NCBI GenBank assembly: GCA_041398565.1
Contig: JAWKUN010000003.1
Span: 1,302,001 to 1,366,000 of the forward strand
DNA length: 64,000 nt
DNA from: DATGPD01 sp041398565
Lineage (GTDB): Bacteria; Planctomycetota; UBA1135; UBA2386
Reading direction: 5' to 3'
A program made the position numbers and the translations under genes. How positions within the stretch are numbered: position 1 is the stretch's first letter; every line of letters begins with the position of its first letter. Shown piece by piece: positions 26,893 to 34,440 of the stretch. The notes under the pieces are model-generated. The model searched no databases. It worked only from the letters and a program-made list of their open reading frames with translations, and had not been told where the DNA came from.

Positions 26893-27456
26893 CTACTTGC
26901 CGAGCGCGCGCCGCATCATCTGGCGCAGCCGATCCAGATCGGCGCCTTCCTCGCAGCGATCGACCTCGTTGCCGCGGCTGTCCAGCGCGATCGTGCACGG
27001 GATGGGGCCGGGTAGGTCGTAGAGGGCGTTGAAGGCTTCCAGCGAGTCGGCCATCAGCACGTAGTTCGGGAACGAGGCACCGCGCTTCGCCGTCGCTTTG
27101 GCGACCACCGCCAGCGCCCCGTCCTTCGTCGCCCCCGGGACCATGTAGTCGAGGGAGACGCCGAGCACCTTGCCGCCGTCGGCGGCGAACTCTCTTGCCA
27201 CCTGCACGAGGTGGGGCAACTCCGCCATGCAGGGGCTTCACCAAGTCGCCCACACGTTGACGAGCGTGCCGCGTCCGAGGTTCTGCTTGACGGCTGCGGC
27301 GAGCTGTTGCACGTCGACGGCCAGCGGGGCGACCGCCGCCACGGACTCCGGCGCTTGCTCGCCGCAGCCGTTGGCCAGGCCGAGACCGAGCAACGCGACG
27401 GTCATCGGAGCGGCAGCCATGGGGAGCGAGGCGGGCCGAGCGCGGTGGGTCTGCAT
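26893..27456 (-). CDS. TlpA-like thioredoxin-fold lipoprotein, probable selenoprotein (in-frame TGA at 27238-27240)
   Basis: Reading the TGA at 27240-27238 as selenocysteine gives one 187-residue protein. The active site then reads LVNVWATW-U-SPCMAELPHL, so selenocysteine replaces the first Cys of the WCxxC motif of TlpA/ResA proteins. Both flanks are clearly thioredoxin-like and in the same frame: the N-terminal part has the VNVWATW strand and the C-terminal part has VLGVSLDY and the cis-Pro-type PGPIPCTIALD. The N-terminus (ATG 27456) carries a hydrophobic stretch and a lipobox-like ANGC, suggesting a membrane-anchored extracytoplasmic protein. Standard annotation would call only the 111-residue tail from 27228. 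Downstream of the kelch start region; divergent from a NapH-like ferredoxin. A nonsense-mutated gene is the alternative. Confidence 0.8.
27201..27240 (-). promoter_or_regulatory. Candidate bacterial SECIS hairpin after the TGA of the TlpA-like gene
   Basis: Right after the TGA the minus strand can fold with CCTGCA (27233-27228) pairing TGCAGG (27206-27201), extended by a U-G and a G-C pair. Alternatively it can form a small apical stem GGC/GCC with the loop GGAGTT (27223-27218) starting 14 bases after the TGA. A G at the start of the apical loop and a position soon after the UGA fit the bacterial SECIS consensus, though less well than the fdhA hairpin. Confidence 0.5.
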
Positions 27457-27768
27457 GGCGGCGGAGTGTCGGCGGGCACGAGGTTCGGGGCAAGCTGCGG
27501 CTGCGGTGGGCCTCGGGCTGCGACTGTGGGCTGCAAGTGCCGCGAATCCTCGCGCCGCGCGCGGGCTCGGCGTCGTCGTTCCGCAGTCATGGCGCCGGAC
27601 TCGGCCGATTCCAGCGACGCAGGAACCCCGGCAACGAAGCGCCAGGGCCCTCTCTGGTCGGCGCCAAGCGCCGACAGCGACCAAGACCGTGGTTGCGGCT
27701 CCGGCGGCGATGGGGAACGGATCCCCGCGGTGGCGCCGTCGTCGGGCGCCCCTACACTGCCAGCCACG
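27457..27768 (+). other. Divergent intergenic region between the TlpA-like gene and a small membrane-protein gene
   Basis: About 310 bases without a supported gene. It contains copy 2 of the two-copy hairpin element (27621-27674). Promoters for both directions must be here but no clear boxes can be named. Confidence 0.55.
27621..27674 (+). repeat. Copy 2 of a two-copy intergenic element with hairpin
   Basis: Carries ccggcaacgaagcg (27628-27641) and a perfect 7-bp hairpin, tcggcgc-caa-gcgccga (27658-27674). Order and spacing match the copy at 24301-24357. Both copies lie in gene-free DNA upstream of minus-strand exported-protein genes. Confidence 0.55.
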
Positions 27769-28149
27769 ATGACATCCGAACCGATCCTCCGCTTGGCGGG
27801 GGCGGCCGCCGGCGGCGGCATCGGCTACCTCGCCTTCCGCGCTCTCGAGGATCAGGGCTTCCTCGCTGTGGCCGTCGTCGGCGCCGGTGTGGCGTTGGGA
27901 GGGGGCCTGCTGGCGCGGTCACGACGCATCGGTTGGGGGGTGTTCGTCGCCATCCTCGCCGTCGTGGCGACTGCGGTCGTCGAGTGGAAGCACTCGTTCC
28001 GCGCCGACGAGAGCTTCGCGTCGTTCGTCACCAACGTCGGCAGCCTGAGCACACGGTCGAAGCTGAGCTACCTGGCGGTGGCTCTGGCCGGGCTTTGGTT
28101 CGGGGCCGGTCGCCCGCGGCGCGCGTCCCGTCCGGTGGCATCCGTCTGA
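27769..28149 (+). CDS. Small integral membrane protein, unknown function
   Basis: A 126-residue protein with about four hydrophobic segments (roughly residues 8-24, 30-48, 55-70 and 100-114), the first Gly/Ala-rich (AGAAAGGGIGYLAF). No family recognised. Its TGA stop (28147-28149) is one base from the ATG of the NapH-like ferredoxin, so the two are almost certainly co-transcribed and may act together at the membrane. ATG at 27769 is the first in frame that gives a sensible N-terminus; the open frame upstream is Arg/Gly-rich and unlikely to be translated. Confidence 0.75.
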   Translation: MTSEPILRLAGAAAGGGIGYLAFRALEDQGFLAVAVVGAGVALGGGLLARSRRIGWGVFVAILAVVATAVVEWKHSFRADESFASFVTNVGSLSTRSKLSYLAVALAGLWFGAGRPRRASRPVASV

Positions 28150-28150
28150 G

Positions 28151-29635
28151 ATGGCGAACTGCGGGCCCATCGGCCGGTCGCGGCGCGCCAAGTGGCGCGC
28201 ACTGACTCTGGTCGCCGTTCACGTGGTGATCGCCGCCCACCTCGCTCACTGGTGGCTGACCGGGCGTACGGTGACGCCGGTCGAGCCGTCGGAGGCGATG
28301 CAGACGCTCGAACTCGGCTGGGTGAACGCCGGCTTCGTGTTCTTCGCTGCCAGCCTGCTGTTGACGGTGATCTTCGGTCGCTTCGTGTGTGGTTGGGCGT
28401 GCCACGTCGTGGCGCTGCAGGACCTCTGTGCGCACCTGCTGCAGCGCGTCGGCCTGCGGCCGCGCCCGGTGCGGTCGCGGCTGCTGGCGTGCGTGCCGCT
28501 GGCAGCGGCGCTGTACATGTTCGTGTGGCCGACGGTCTGGCGTTGGCTGCGCGGTGGTGCGGCGCCGCCCTTGGAGTCCCACTTCGTCACCGCCGACTTC
28601 TGGGCGACGTTTCCGGGGCCGTGGATGGCGATCGCCACCCTGACGGTGTGCGGGTTCCTGGTGGTGTGGTGGCTCGGCGCCAAAGGGTTCTGCACCTACG
28701 GCTGCCCCTACGGCGGCTTCTTCGCCGTCCTCGACCGCTTCGCCCCGGGGCGCATCGTCGTCGACGACAACTGCGACGGGTGTGCGCACTGCACTGCGGT
28801 GTGCACCAGCAACGTGCGCGTTCACCAAGAGGTGCGCGACTTCAAGATGGTGGTCGACGCCGGCTGCATGAAGTGTCTCGACTGCGTCAGCGTGTGCCCC
28901 AAGGGAGCGCTCGCCTTCGGCTTCAGGGCACCGGCACTCGCCAAGTCGCCGACGCGGTCCTGGGACTTCCTCTGGCGGGAGGAACTCGGTCTGGCGCTCG
29001 TGTTCGTTCTCGCTCTGCTGAGCCTGTGGGGGGCGTACGGAGTCGTGCCCCTCCTCTTCTCCATCGGTCTGTCCGTGCTCACCGCCTCGGCGGCGTTGCT
29101 CGTGTGGCGCCTGTGGCGCCGGCCGCAAGTCGCCTGGCAGCGCTTGCTGCTGAAGCAGCAGGGCCGGCTCGCTCGGTCGGGCCGCTTTTTCGTCGGCGTG
29201 GCGCTGGTGTGGTTCCTGTTCGTCGCCCACACAGGCTTCGTCACGTACTGGCAGTGGCGCGGTCACTCGCTCCTCAATGCCGCCATGCAGGCGACGACCG
29301 ACGACGCGCGCGAGGATGCGCGGCTGGCGAGCTTGCAGGCGCTGCAGCGGGCCGAAGCCGCCGCGCTCTTCGCCGACTACCGGCTGCACTACGACTTGGC
29401 GCAGCACGCGAGCGTGAGGGGCGACCTGGCCGAGGTGGAGACGCGCCTACGTCGAGTCGTGGCGCTGGCGGCGCGCGACGACGTGGCCCGCGTGCGCCTG
29501 GCCAACGTCATCTACCTGCGCGATCCGACCCGAGTCGCCGAGGCCGAGGCGCTGCTGCGCGAGGTCTTGGCTCGTCACCCCGACCACCCGCAGGCCAGCG
29601 CCAGCCTCGCCGCCATGGAGGCGCGCCGGCGTTAG
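28151..29635 (+). CDS. NapH/NosR-like membrane polyferredoxin with TPR-like C-terminus
   Basis: A 494-residue membrane protein. Two clusters, CDGCAHCTAVC and CMKCLDCVSVC (about residues 213-250), bind two [4Fe-4S] centres on the cytoplasmic side. Flanking membrane helices carry the paired motifs CGWACHVVALQD and CTYGCPYGGFF found in NapH/NosR/CcoG-type quinol-side electron carriers. About five to six transmembrane helices lie before residue 370, and the last 100 residues form TPR-like helices, an unusual addition. Expected role: moving electrons across or along the membrane to an extracytoplasmic acceptor. It follows a small membrane protein by one base and is divergent from the selenocysteine TlpA-like gene, which could be a redox partner (inference). 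Confidence 0.88.
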   Translation: MANCGPIGRSRRAKWRALTLVAVHVVIAAHLAHWWLTGRTVTPVEPSEAMQTLELGWVNAGFVFFAASLLLTVIFGRFVCGWACHVVALQDLCAHLLQRVGLRPRPVRSRLLACVPLAAALYMFVWPTVWRWLRGGAAPPLESHFVTADFWATFPGPWMAIATLTVCGFLVVWWLGAKGFCTYGCPYGGFFAVLDRFAPGRIVVDDNCDGCAHCTAVCTSNVRVHQEVRDFKMVVDAGCMKCLDCVSVCPKGALAFGFRAPALAKSPTRSWDFLWREELGLALVFVLALLSLWGAYGVVPLLFSIGLSVLTASAALLVWRLWRRPQVAWQRLLLKQQGRLARSGRFFVGVALVWFLFVAHTGFVTYWQWRGHSLLNAAMQATTDDAREDARLASLQALQRAEAAALFADYRLHYDLAQHASVRGDLAEVETRLRRVVALAARDDVARVRLANVIYLRDPTRVAEAEALLREVLARHPDHPQASASLAAMEARRR

Positions 29636-29717
29636 CTAGCGGCTGGCTCGCGTGCGGCGGAGGGAGGCTTGCCGTGGATCTCTGCGGTGGATCCCCGTAG
29701 GGGCTGCGCCGTACGCG

Positions 29718-29745
29718 CGAGGAGCCCGCGATCGCGGGCTCCTCG
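29718..29745 (+). terminator. 28-bp perfect palindrome between convergent genes
   Basis: The sequence cgaggagcccgcga followed by its exact reverse complement lies between the stop of the NapH-like gene (29635) and the end of the convergent exported-protein gene (29796). The symmetry and position suit a bidirectional terminator; no long U-tract is present. Confidence 0.6.
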
Positions 29746-29795
29746 TTCGGTCGGCATCGCAGTCGTTGCACGCGGCAGCGACCGCGGCCGGCGTC

Positions 29796-31400
29796 TCAGT
29801 TGCAGCTACCGAGCTTGACGCTCAGGCCGTTGGAGAAGTCGGCCTGGCCCTGGTAGGCGCCGCCGGCCTGGACTTCCACCGACTGCACCGCGAGGGCGGC
29901 GCCGTTCAGCGAGCCGTCGTTCGGCACCGGCAGCGGCAGGGTCGCCTCGCCGGTGGCGTTGGCGGCGGTGCCGGCCACCAGCAGGATCTGCGTCGGGTCG
30001 ACGAACACGCGGCAAGAGCCGATCGGCACGTTGACGGCGTTGGCGCTCAGCAGGAACACGTTGGCCGAGTTGGCGGCCACCGCCGTCGTCTTCAGCGAGA
30101 ACGAGCTGTTGCCGATCGTGGCGACGCCCACGCCTGCCAGGGCCGGCGGGGTCGGCGTGCCGCAGCCGGCACCGAGGTTGACGTTGCGCGTGTTGAGCGG
30201 GCAGCTGGCGGCGACGTGCACGGCCGGGCTCGCGCCGCTGCCGATGGTCGCCTCGTCGATGCTGACGACGCCGTCGGACGGCGCCATGTCGCAGTCGAAC
30301 GAGAAGTTGTAGAGGTTGCCCCAGCTCAGGCTGTTGCCGGCCGGCGCCGTGAACACCAGCTCGTAGCCGCTGCGCGACACCGTCCAGTCGTTGGTCGGCG
30401 TCATGTCGGTGTCACGGAACGACGCGTTGGTGACGGTCGCCGTCGTGCACACCGGGACGCGGAAGCTGGCGCCCTGGCCGTTGTTGTCACGGTTGAACAG
30501 CGCGTACTCGTAGTGGTACATGCCCGCCGTCGGACCGGTGACCTTGACGCCCACGTAGAAGCGGCCGTCCGCGCCGTTGTTGTTGTTGGCGTGCGTCACG
30601 GTCGCGCCGGTCCACATGTAGATGGCCGGACGCTGCGTGTGCCCACCCGCCGTCGAGAAGCTCCACTGGGTGCCGCTCCACGAGGTGGTGAAGCGCTGCG
30701 TGGCGAAGTTGTTCTCGCGGTTGGCGTCGGGCTCACCGACCACGTTGTAGTAGGCGCTGACCCAGAAGGAGGCACCGGTGACGTTGAGGCCGGCGTCCCA
30801 GACCAGGTTGCGGTAACCGGTGCTGGTGCCCGGGAAGCTGATCGAGCTGCGGATGTTGTCGGTGTCCTGGGGCGGCGAGACCGGCGGGAAGCCCCGGTCG
30901 AAGTGCGAACCGCGCGAGGTCCACATGCCCGTCCACGGGTTGATCTCGCTGGGCGGTGCCATGTAGGTGTGGCTGTAGTTCAGCGACGCGCCGTAGGTGT
31001 CGGTGCAGCCGATGACCAGCGACGTGCCGGCGCCGCCGGGGCAGTTGCCGCACCCGGGCGAGTTCGTGCTGGTGAAGCCGTGCTTCACGCCGGTGAACTC
31101 GGAGATCTGCTCGAAACGACCGTTGTACTCCCGGTACATCCACATGCCGATCTGCGGGTGATCGACGTTCATGTCCCGCAACCACGGCACGTTGATCGTG
31201 CCGACGTTGCACGACGTCGTGGTGATGCCCCAAGCCTGCTCGCCATTCGGGAAGGCCCCGATGCGTCCACCCGAGGTGGGGCTGGGCGAGGCGATCGAGC
31301 CGAGCGTGTTGGTGACGTCCGTGCCCGGACGGATGTTGGGCTGAGCGCCGAGCGAGGCGGCGAGACCGGCAAGACTGAGGAGAGCGAAGGTTCGCATCAT
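29796..31400 (-). CDS. Large exported protein with C-terminal shared module, unknown function
   Basis: A 534-residue protein with a signal peptide (about 1-19, ending SLGAQ). The body is rich in Asn, Thr, Gly and aromatic residues, contains a Cys-rich CGNCPGG turn, and looks like secreted beta-structure; no family recognised. From about residue 408 (NLGAGCGTPTPP) it carries the shared terminal module, ending with VPNDGSLNGAALAVQ and SNGLSVKLGSC. Two adjacent ATGs (31400 and 31397) give the same signal peptide. The DNA at the start is followed upstream by a purine-rich stretch. It is convergent with the NapH-like gene. Confidence 0.85.
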   Translation of the reverse strand: MMRTFALLSLAGLAASLGAQPNIRPGTDVTNTLGSIASPSPTSGGRIGAFPNGEQAWGITTTSCNVGTINVPWLRDMNVDHPQIGMWMYREYNGRFEQISEFTGVKHGFTSTNSPGCGNCPGGAGTSLVIGCTDTYGASLNYSHTYMAPPSEINPWTGMWTSRGSHFDRGFPPVSPPQDTDNIRSSISFPGTSTGYRNLVWDAGLNVTGASFWVSAYYNVVGEPDANRENNFATQRFTTSWSGTQWSFSTAGGHTQRPAIYMWTGATVTHANNNNGADGRFYVGVKVTGPTAGMYHYEYALFNRDNNGQGASFRVPVCTTATVTNASFRDTDMTPTNDWTVSRSGYELVFTAPAGNSLSWGNLYNFSFDCDMAPSDGVVSIDEATIGSGASPAVHVAASCPLNTRNVNLGAGCGTPTPPALAGVGVATIGNSSFSLKTTAVAANSANVFLLSANAVNVPIGSCRVFVDPTQILLVAGTAANATGEATLPLPVPNDGSLNGAALAVQSVEVQAGGAYQGQADFSNGLSVKLGSCN

Positions 31401-31645
31401 TGCGTGGAGAGACCCTCTGGGGTGAAAAGAGACCGGGTAGGCCGGGAGATGTTAGGGAGGTCCCGATCGGCGTGGGGGGGCAAGTTGAAAAAGGTGAAGC
31501 TGCGCAGCGCGCCGACCGCATCTGCCGCGTCTCGGGAGGTGGGTCGCTTTCCGTAGGCGCCGCGCCATGGGCGCGCTGGGGTGGCGAAGCGGATGGTCGT
31601 TCGCTCTTGACGCGCGGTGCCGACGCGCGCCCACGACGCATGCGC

Positions 31646-33016
31646 TCAGAAGTAACGCAGCTTGACGTAGATGTGGGAGATGACCAGCGTGAGCAGCATC
31701 ACGGGGAGGCCGAACTTGAGGAAGCGGCCGAAGCTGATCGGGTGCCCGGAACGGCTGGCGATCCCGCACACCACCACGTTGGCCGACGCACCGATCGCGG
31801 TGGCGTTGCCGCCCAGGCAAGCACCCAGCGCCAGCGACCACCACACCGGTTGCAGCACCGGCGCGTGCAGGGTCTCGAGCGGCAGGTTGCTGGCGTCGGC
31901 CGCGCCGCCGTGCAACACGGTGTTGGCCATGTCGAGCACCAACGGACTCATGGTGGCGACGTAGGGGATGTTGTCGACCACCGCGGACAGGCCGGCCGAC
32001 GCCCACAAGAGGGTGAAAGCCGTCTTCTCCATGCTGGTGGCAGTCGGGTCGGTGTAGTCGATGACCAGCTTGGAGACGTCCGAGATCAAGCCGACCTTGA
32101 CGATGCCGCCGATGATGATGAACAGGCCGATGAAGAAGAAGATCGTCGACCACTCCACCTCGGCGAGAGTGCGGTGCGGGTCGCCGCGCGAGATCAGCAG
32201 CAGGGTCGAGGCGCCCATCAACGCCACGGTGGCAGGCTCGAGGTGCAGCGCGCCGTGCAGGCCGAAGCCGACCAGGGTGAGCGCCAGCACGATCAGCGAC
32301 TTGGCGGCCAGGGGCCGGTCCTTGATCATCTTGCGCTCGTCCATCGCCAGCACGTGTCGGCGCCGGCCCTCGTCGACGGTCAGGCTGCCGTAGAAGACGC
32401 GCAGGCACACCACGAAGGCCAGCATCATCACGCACACGGCCGGGGCCAAGTGTCCGAGGAACTGCATGAAGTCGAGGTTGGCGCGCGACGCGATCAGGAT
32501 GTTCGGCGGGTCGCCGATCAGGGTGGCGGTGCCGCCGATGTTCGAGGCCATCGTCTCCGCCAGCAGGAACGGGATCGGCGGCAGGTCGAGCTCGTCGCAG
32601 ATCAGCAGGGTGACGGGCACCACCAGCAGCACGGTGGTGACGTTGTCGAGCAACGCCGACGCGACCGCGGTGAGCAGGCAGAACAGCACCATGATCGGCA
32701 GCGGCCGGCCGCGCGCCAGCTTGGCCGCCTTGATCGCCGCCCACTCGAACACACCGGTGCGGCCGATGATGTTCACCAGGATCATCATCGACACCAGCAG
32801 GAAGACGACGTTGTAGTCGATGCCGAATCGGGTCGAGTGGAACGCGTCTTCCTGGGTGAGGATGGACAGCACGATGGTCAACGCCGCGCCGAACATCGCG
32901 ATCTTGGTCTTGTGGACCTTCTCGCTGACGATGACGGCGAACGCGACCACGAAGATGGCGGTGGCCATCCAGTAGTGGACAGCGCCACCGCCGGAGGATG
33001 ACAGGAACGACAGCAT
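31646..33016 (-). CDS. ArsB/NhaD-type (ion transporter superfamily) permease
   Basis: A 456-residue membrane protein with roughly 11-12 helices arranged as two inverted halves. Characteristic motifs are ALLDNVTTVLLVVPVT, the NIGGTATLIGDPPN loop, and in the second half SAVVDNIPYVATM and GACLGGNATAIGASANVV, as in NhaD Na+/H+ antiporters, ArsB and the P-protein group. The transported ion cannot be read from sequence; NhaD-like sodium export or anion transport are both possible. A two-CBS-domain gene lies 27 bases upstream on the same strand and is a likely regulator. No arsenic genes are nearby, which argues mildly against ArsB. Confidence 0.9.
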   Translation of the reverse strand: MLSFLSSSGGGAVHYWMATAIFVVAFAVIVSEKVHKTKIAMFGAALTIVLSILTQEDAFHSTRFGIDYNVVFLLVSMMILVNIIGRTGVFEWAAIKAAKLARGRPLPIMVLFCLLTAVASALLDNVTTVLLVVPVTLLICDELDLPPIPFLLAETMASNIGGTATLIGDPPNILIASRANLDFMQFLGHLAPAVCVMMLAFVVCLRVFYGSLTVDEGRRRHVLAMDERKMIKDRPLAAKSLIVLALTLVGFGLHGALHLEPATVALMGASTLLLISRGDPHRTLAEVEWSTIFFFIGLFIIIGGIVKVGLISDVSKLVIDYTDPTATSMEKTAFTLLWASAGLSAVVDNIPYVATMSPLVLDMANTVLHGGAADASNLPLETLHAPVLQPVWWSLALGACLGGNATAIGASANVVVCGIASRSGHPISFGRFLKFGLPVMLLTLVISHIYVKLRYF

Positions 33017-33043
33017 GTGCGGCCTCCGGTAGGTCGGGCGGAA

Positions 33044-33490
33044 TCAGCGCCCGACGCGCTGCGCGAACAGTTGCAGGACGCTGCGTCGCGTCACGCTGCC
33101 GACGTAGCGACTACCTTCGTCGACGACCGGCACGGTCTTGCGCCCTTGCTTCACGAACAGCGACACCGCCTGCATGATCGAGGCGTCGGGGGGCAGAGTG
33201 TCGAGCTCGGTCACCATCACTTCGTGTGCCCGGTGGTGCTTGAACTTCTCCCACTGCTCCTCGACGTAGCTCTCGTGCACCGCCGGCGCCAGACGGTCGT
33301 CCATGGCGATGTAGTGCGGCACCAGACGGCGGTACACGTCGGACGCCGACAGCAACCCCTTGAGGATGCCGTTGTCGACCACGACCGCGTTGGTCTGGTT
33401 GCTGTTGAGGATCATGTGGATGAACTCCAGCAGCGTCGCCGAAGGCTGCACCGTGAGCGGAGTGGGGATCAATGCGTCGCGTACCAGCAT
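33044..33490 (-). CDS. Two-CBS-domain protein
   Basis: A 148-residue protein made only of two CBS domains. The first (about 1-60) includes TPLTVQPSATLLEFIHMIL and GLLSASDVYRRL; the second (about 85-145) includes PPDASIMQAVSLFVKQGRKTVPVVDEG and SVTRRSVLQLF. Such pairs bind adenine nucleotides and gate partner proteins. The first helix linker carries an extra acidic segment. It lies 27 bases before the permease gene, so nucleotide sensing of that transporter is the natural guess. ATG at 33490. Confidence 0.88.
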   Translation of the reverse strand: MLVRDALIPTPLTVQPSATLLEFIHMILNSNQTNAVVVDNGILKGLLSASDVYRRLVPHYIAMDDRLAPAVHESYVEEQWEKFKHHRAHEVMVTELDTLPPDASIMQAVSLFVKQGRKTVPVVDEGSRYVGSVTRRSVLQLFAQRVGR

Positions 33491-34440
33491 GTCGAGCGAG
33501 CCTGTGACCGAAGGAGCGCGCCGGGGGGTGCGGCGTGCAAGCGCGCTAGCCCACGCGCCGCCGGAGGCGGCACGCGGCCGAACGCACGGGGCAGGCCCGG
33601 CATCCTACGTCGCCGACGTTCTGTCACCCCGGTCTTTCCTCGCGATCGCCCGCTCGTGGTTCGACGCATGGTCGTGCGACGCCAAGAAGAACCGAGGGTG
33701 ACGGTGCGAAGGCTTGTTGTTGCCAGGCGTTGCCGGAGTCGCCACCGTCGCGAAGTCGTTCCGGAGTGTCCGACCGCGCCGGAGTGCGCTGTGTCGCTCC
33801 GCGGTGCGCGCCGCGTCGCAACTCGACTCCTGCCGTCGAGTGTCTCGTGAGTCCGTCGCCATCGTTCGCGCCCCCTCGCGACGATCGGTCAGCGTCGGGT
33901 CGAGCGACTGTGCGTCGGATGCGGCCGCCGAAGAGGCCTGCTTTCGGGATTCGTCGTCCGGCTGGGAGATCTGGCGCGTCGACGTCGATGCCTTCGGCCG
34001 CCAGCTCAGCGTGCCCACAACGCCGTCGGCCGCGGGCACCGATCCGCTCGCCTACGGACGCAACCGCCTCACCATCTCGGACTCGGGGACACGGTTGCGC
34101 TTGGGCGTCGGCAGCCGGGTGGAGGAGTGGTCCGTGAACCTCGCGACCGGCGACCTCGGCTCGTCCATCGCCGGTTGCTGCAAGACCTGCAATGGCGTGA
34201 CGTCGCGGCAAGGCTGCACCTCCGCACCGAAGACGCGGCGCGCAAGCGCTTCGGGCACGCCATGCGCAGGTTGCGTGCCGGGTTGCCCGACGCGGACACG
34301 CGTTCGGGCGGGCCGCACGGTGGCGCTCGACTGAGCTTGCGGTTCGGCCTGGATCAGGTGGTCTACGGCTCGCGTGGCGGATGCGTGGCGCTTCGCGGAT
34401 CGCGTCGTCCGCCAGGGTCCCGATACCATCCGAGAACGCC
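33491..34440 (+). other. Gene-poor region with decayed coding sequence
   Basis: About 950 bases between the CBS gene and the copper ATPase. All open frames are short or Arg/Ser/Pro-rich shadows except one fragment (34127-34336) resembling sigma factor region 4. No insertion sequence ends, tRNA or clear terminator found. Composition suggests gene decay. Confidence 0.5.
34127..34336 (+). pseudogene. Remnant resembling region 4 of an ECF-type sigma factor
   Basis: In this frame the DNA encodes LLQDLQWRDVAARLHLRTED, then AARKRFGHAMRRLRAGLPD, a good match in pattern to the helix-turn-helix of region 4 of planctomycete-type ECF sigma factors. I find no matching region 2 upstream in any frame, and a shift to another frame is needed to reach a stop (VALD, then TGA at 34332-34334). 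It is therefore probably a broken gene. The match is by eye only. Confidence 0.35.

Noticed and set aside
27228..27240. A separate 111-residue protein starting at ATG 27228
   Set aside because: It would begin inside the thioredoxin active site (after SPC) and lack the first strands of the fold.
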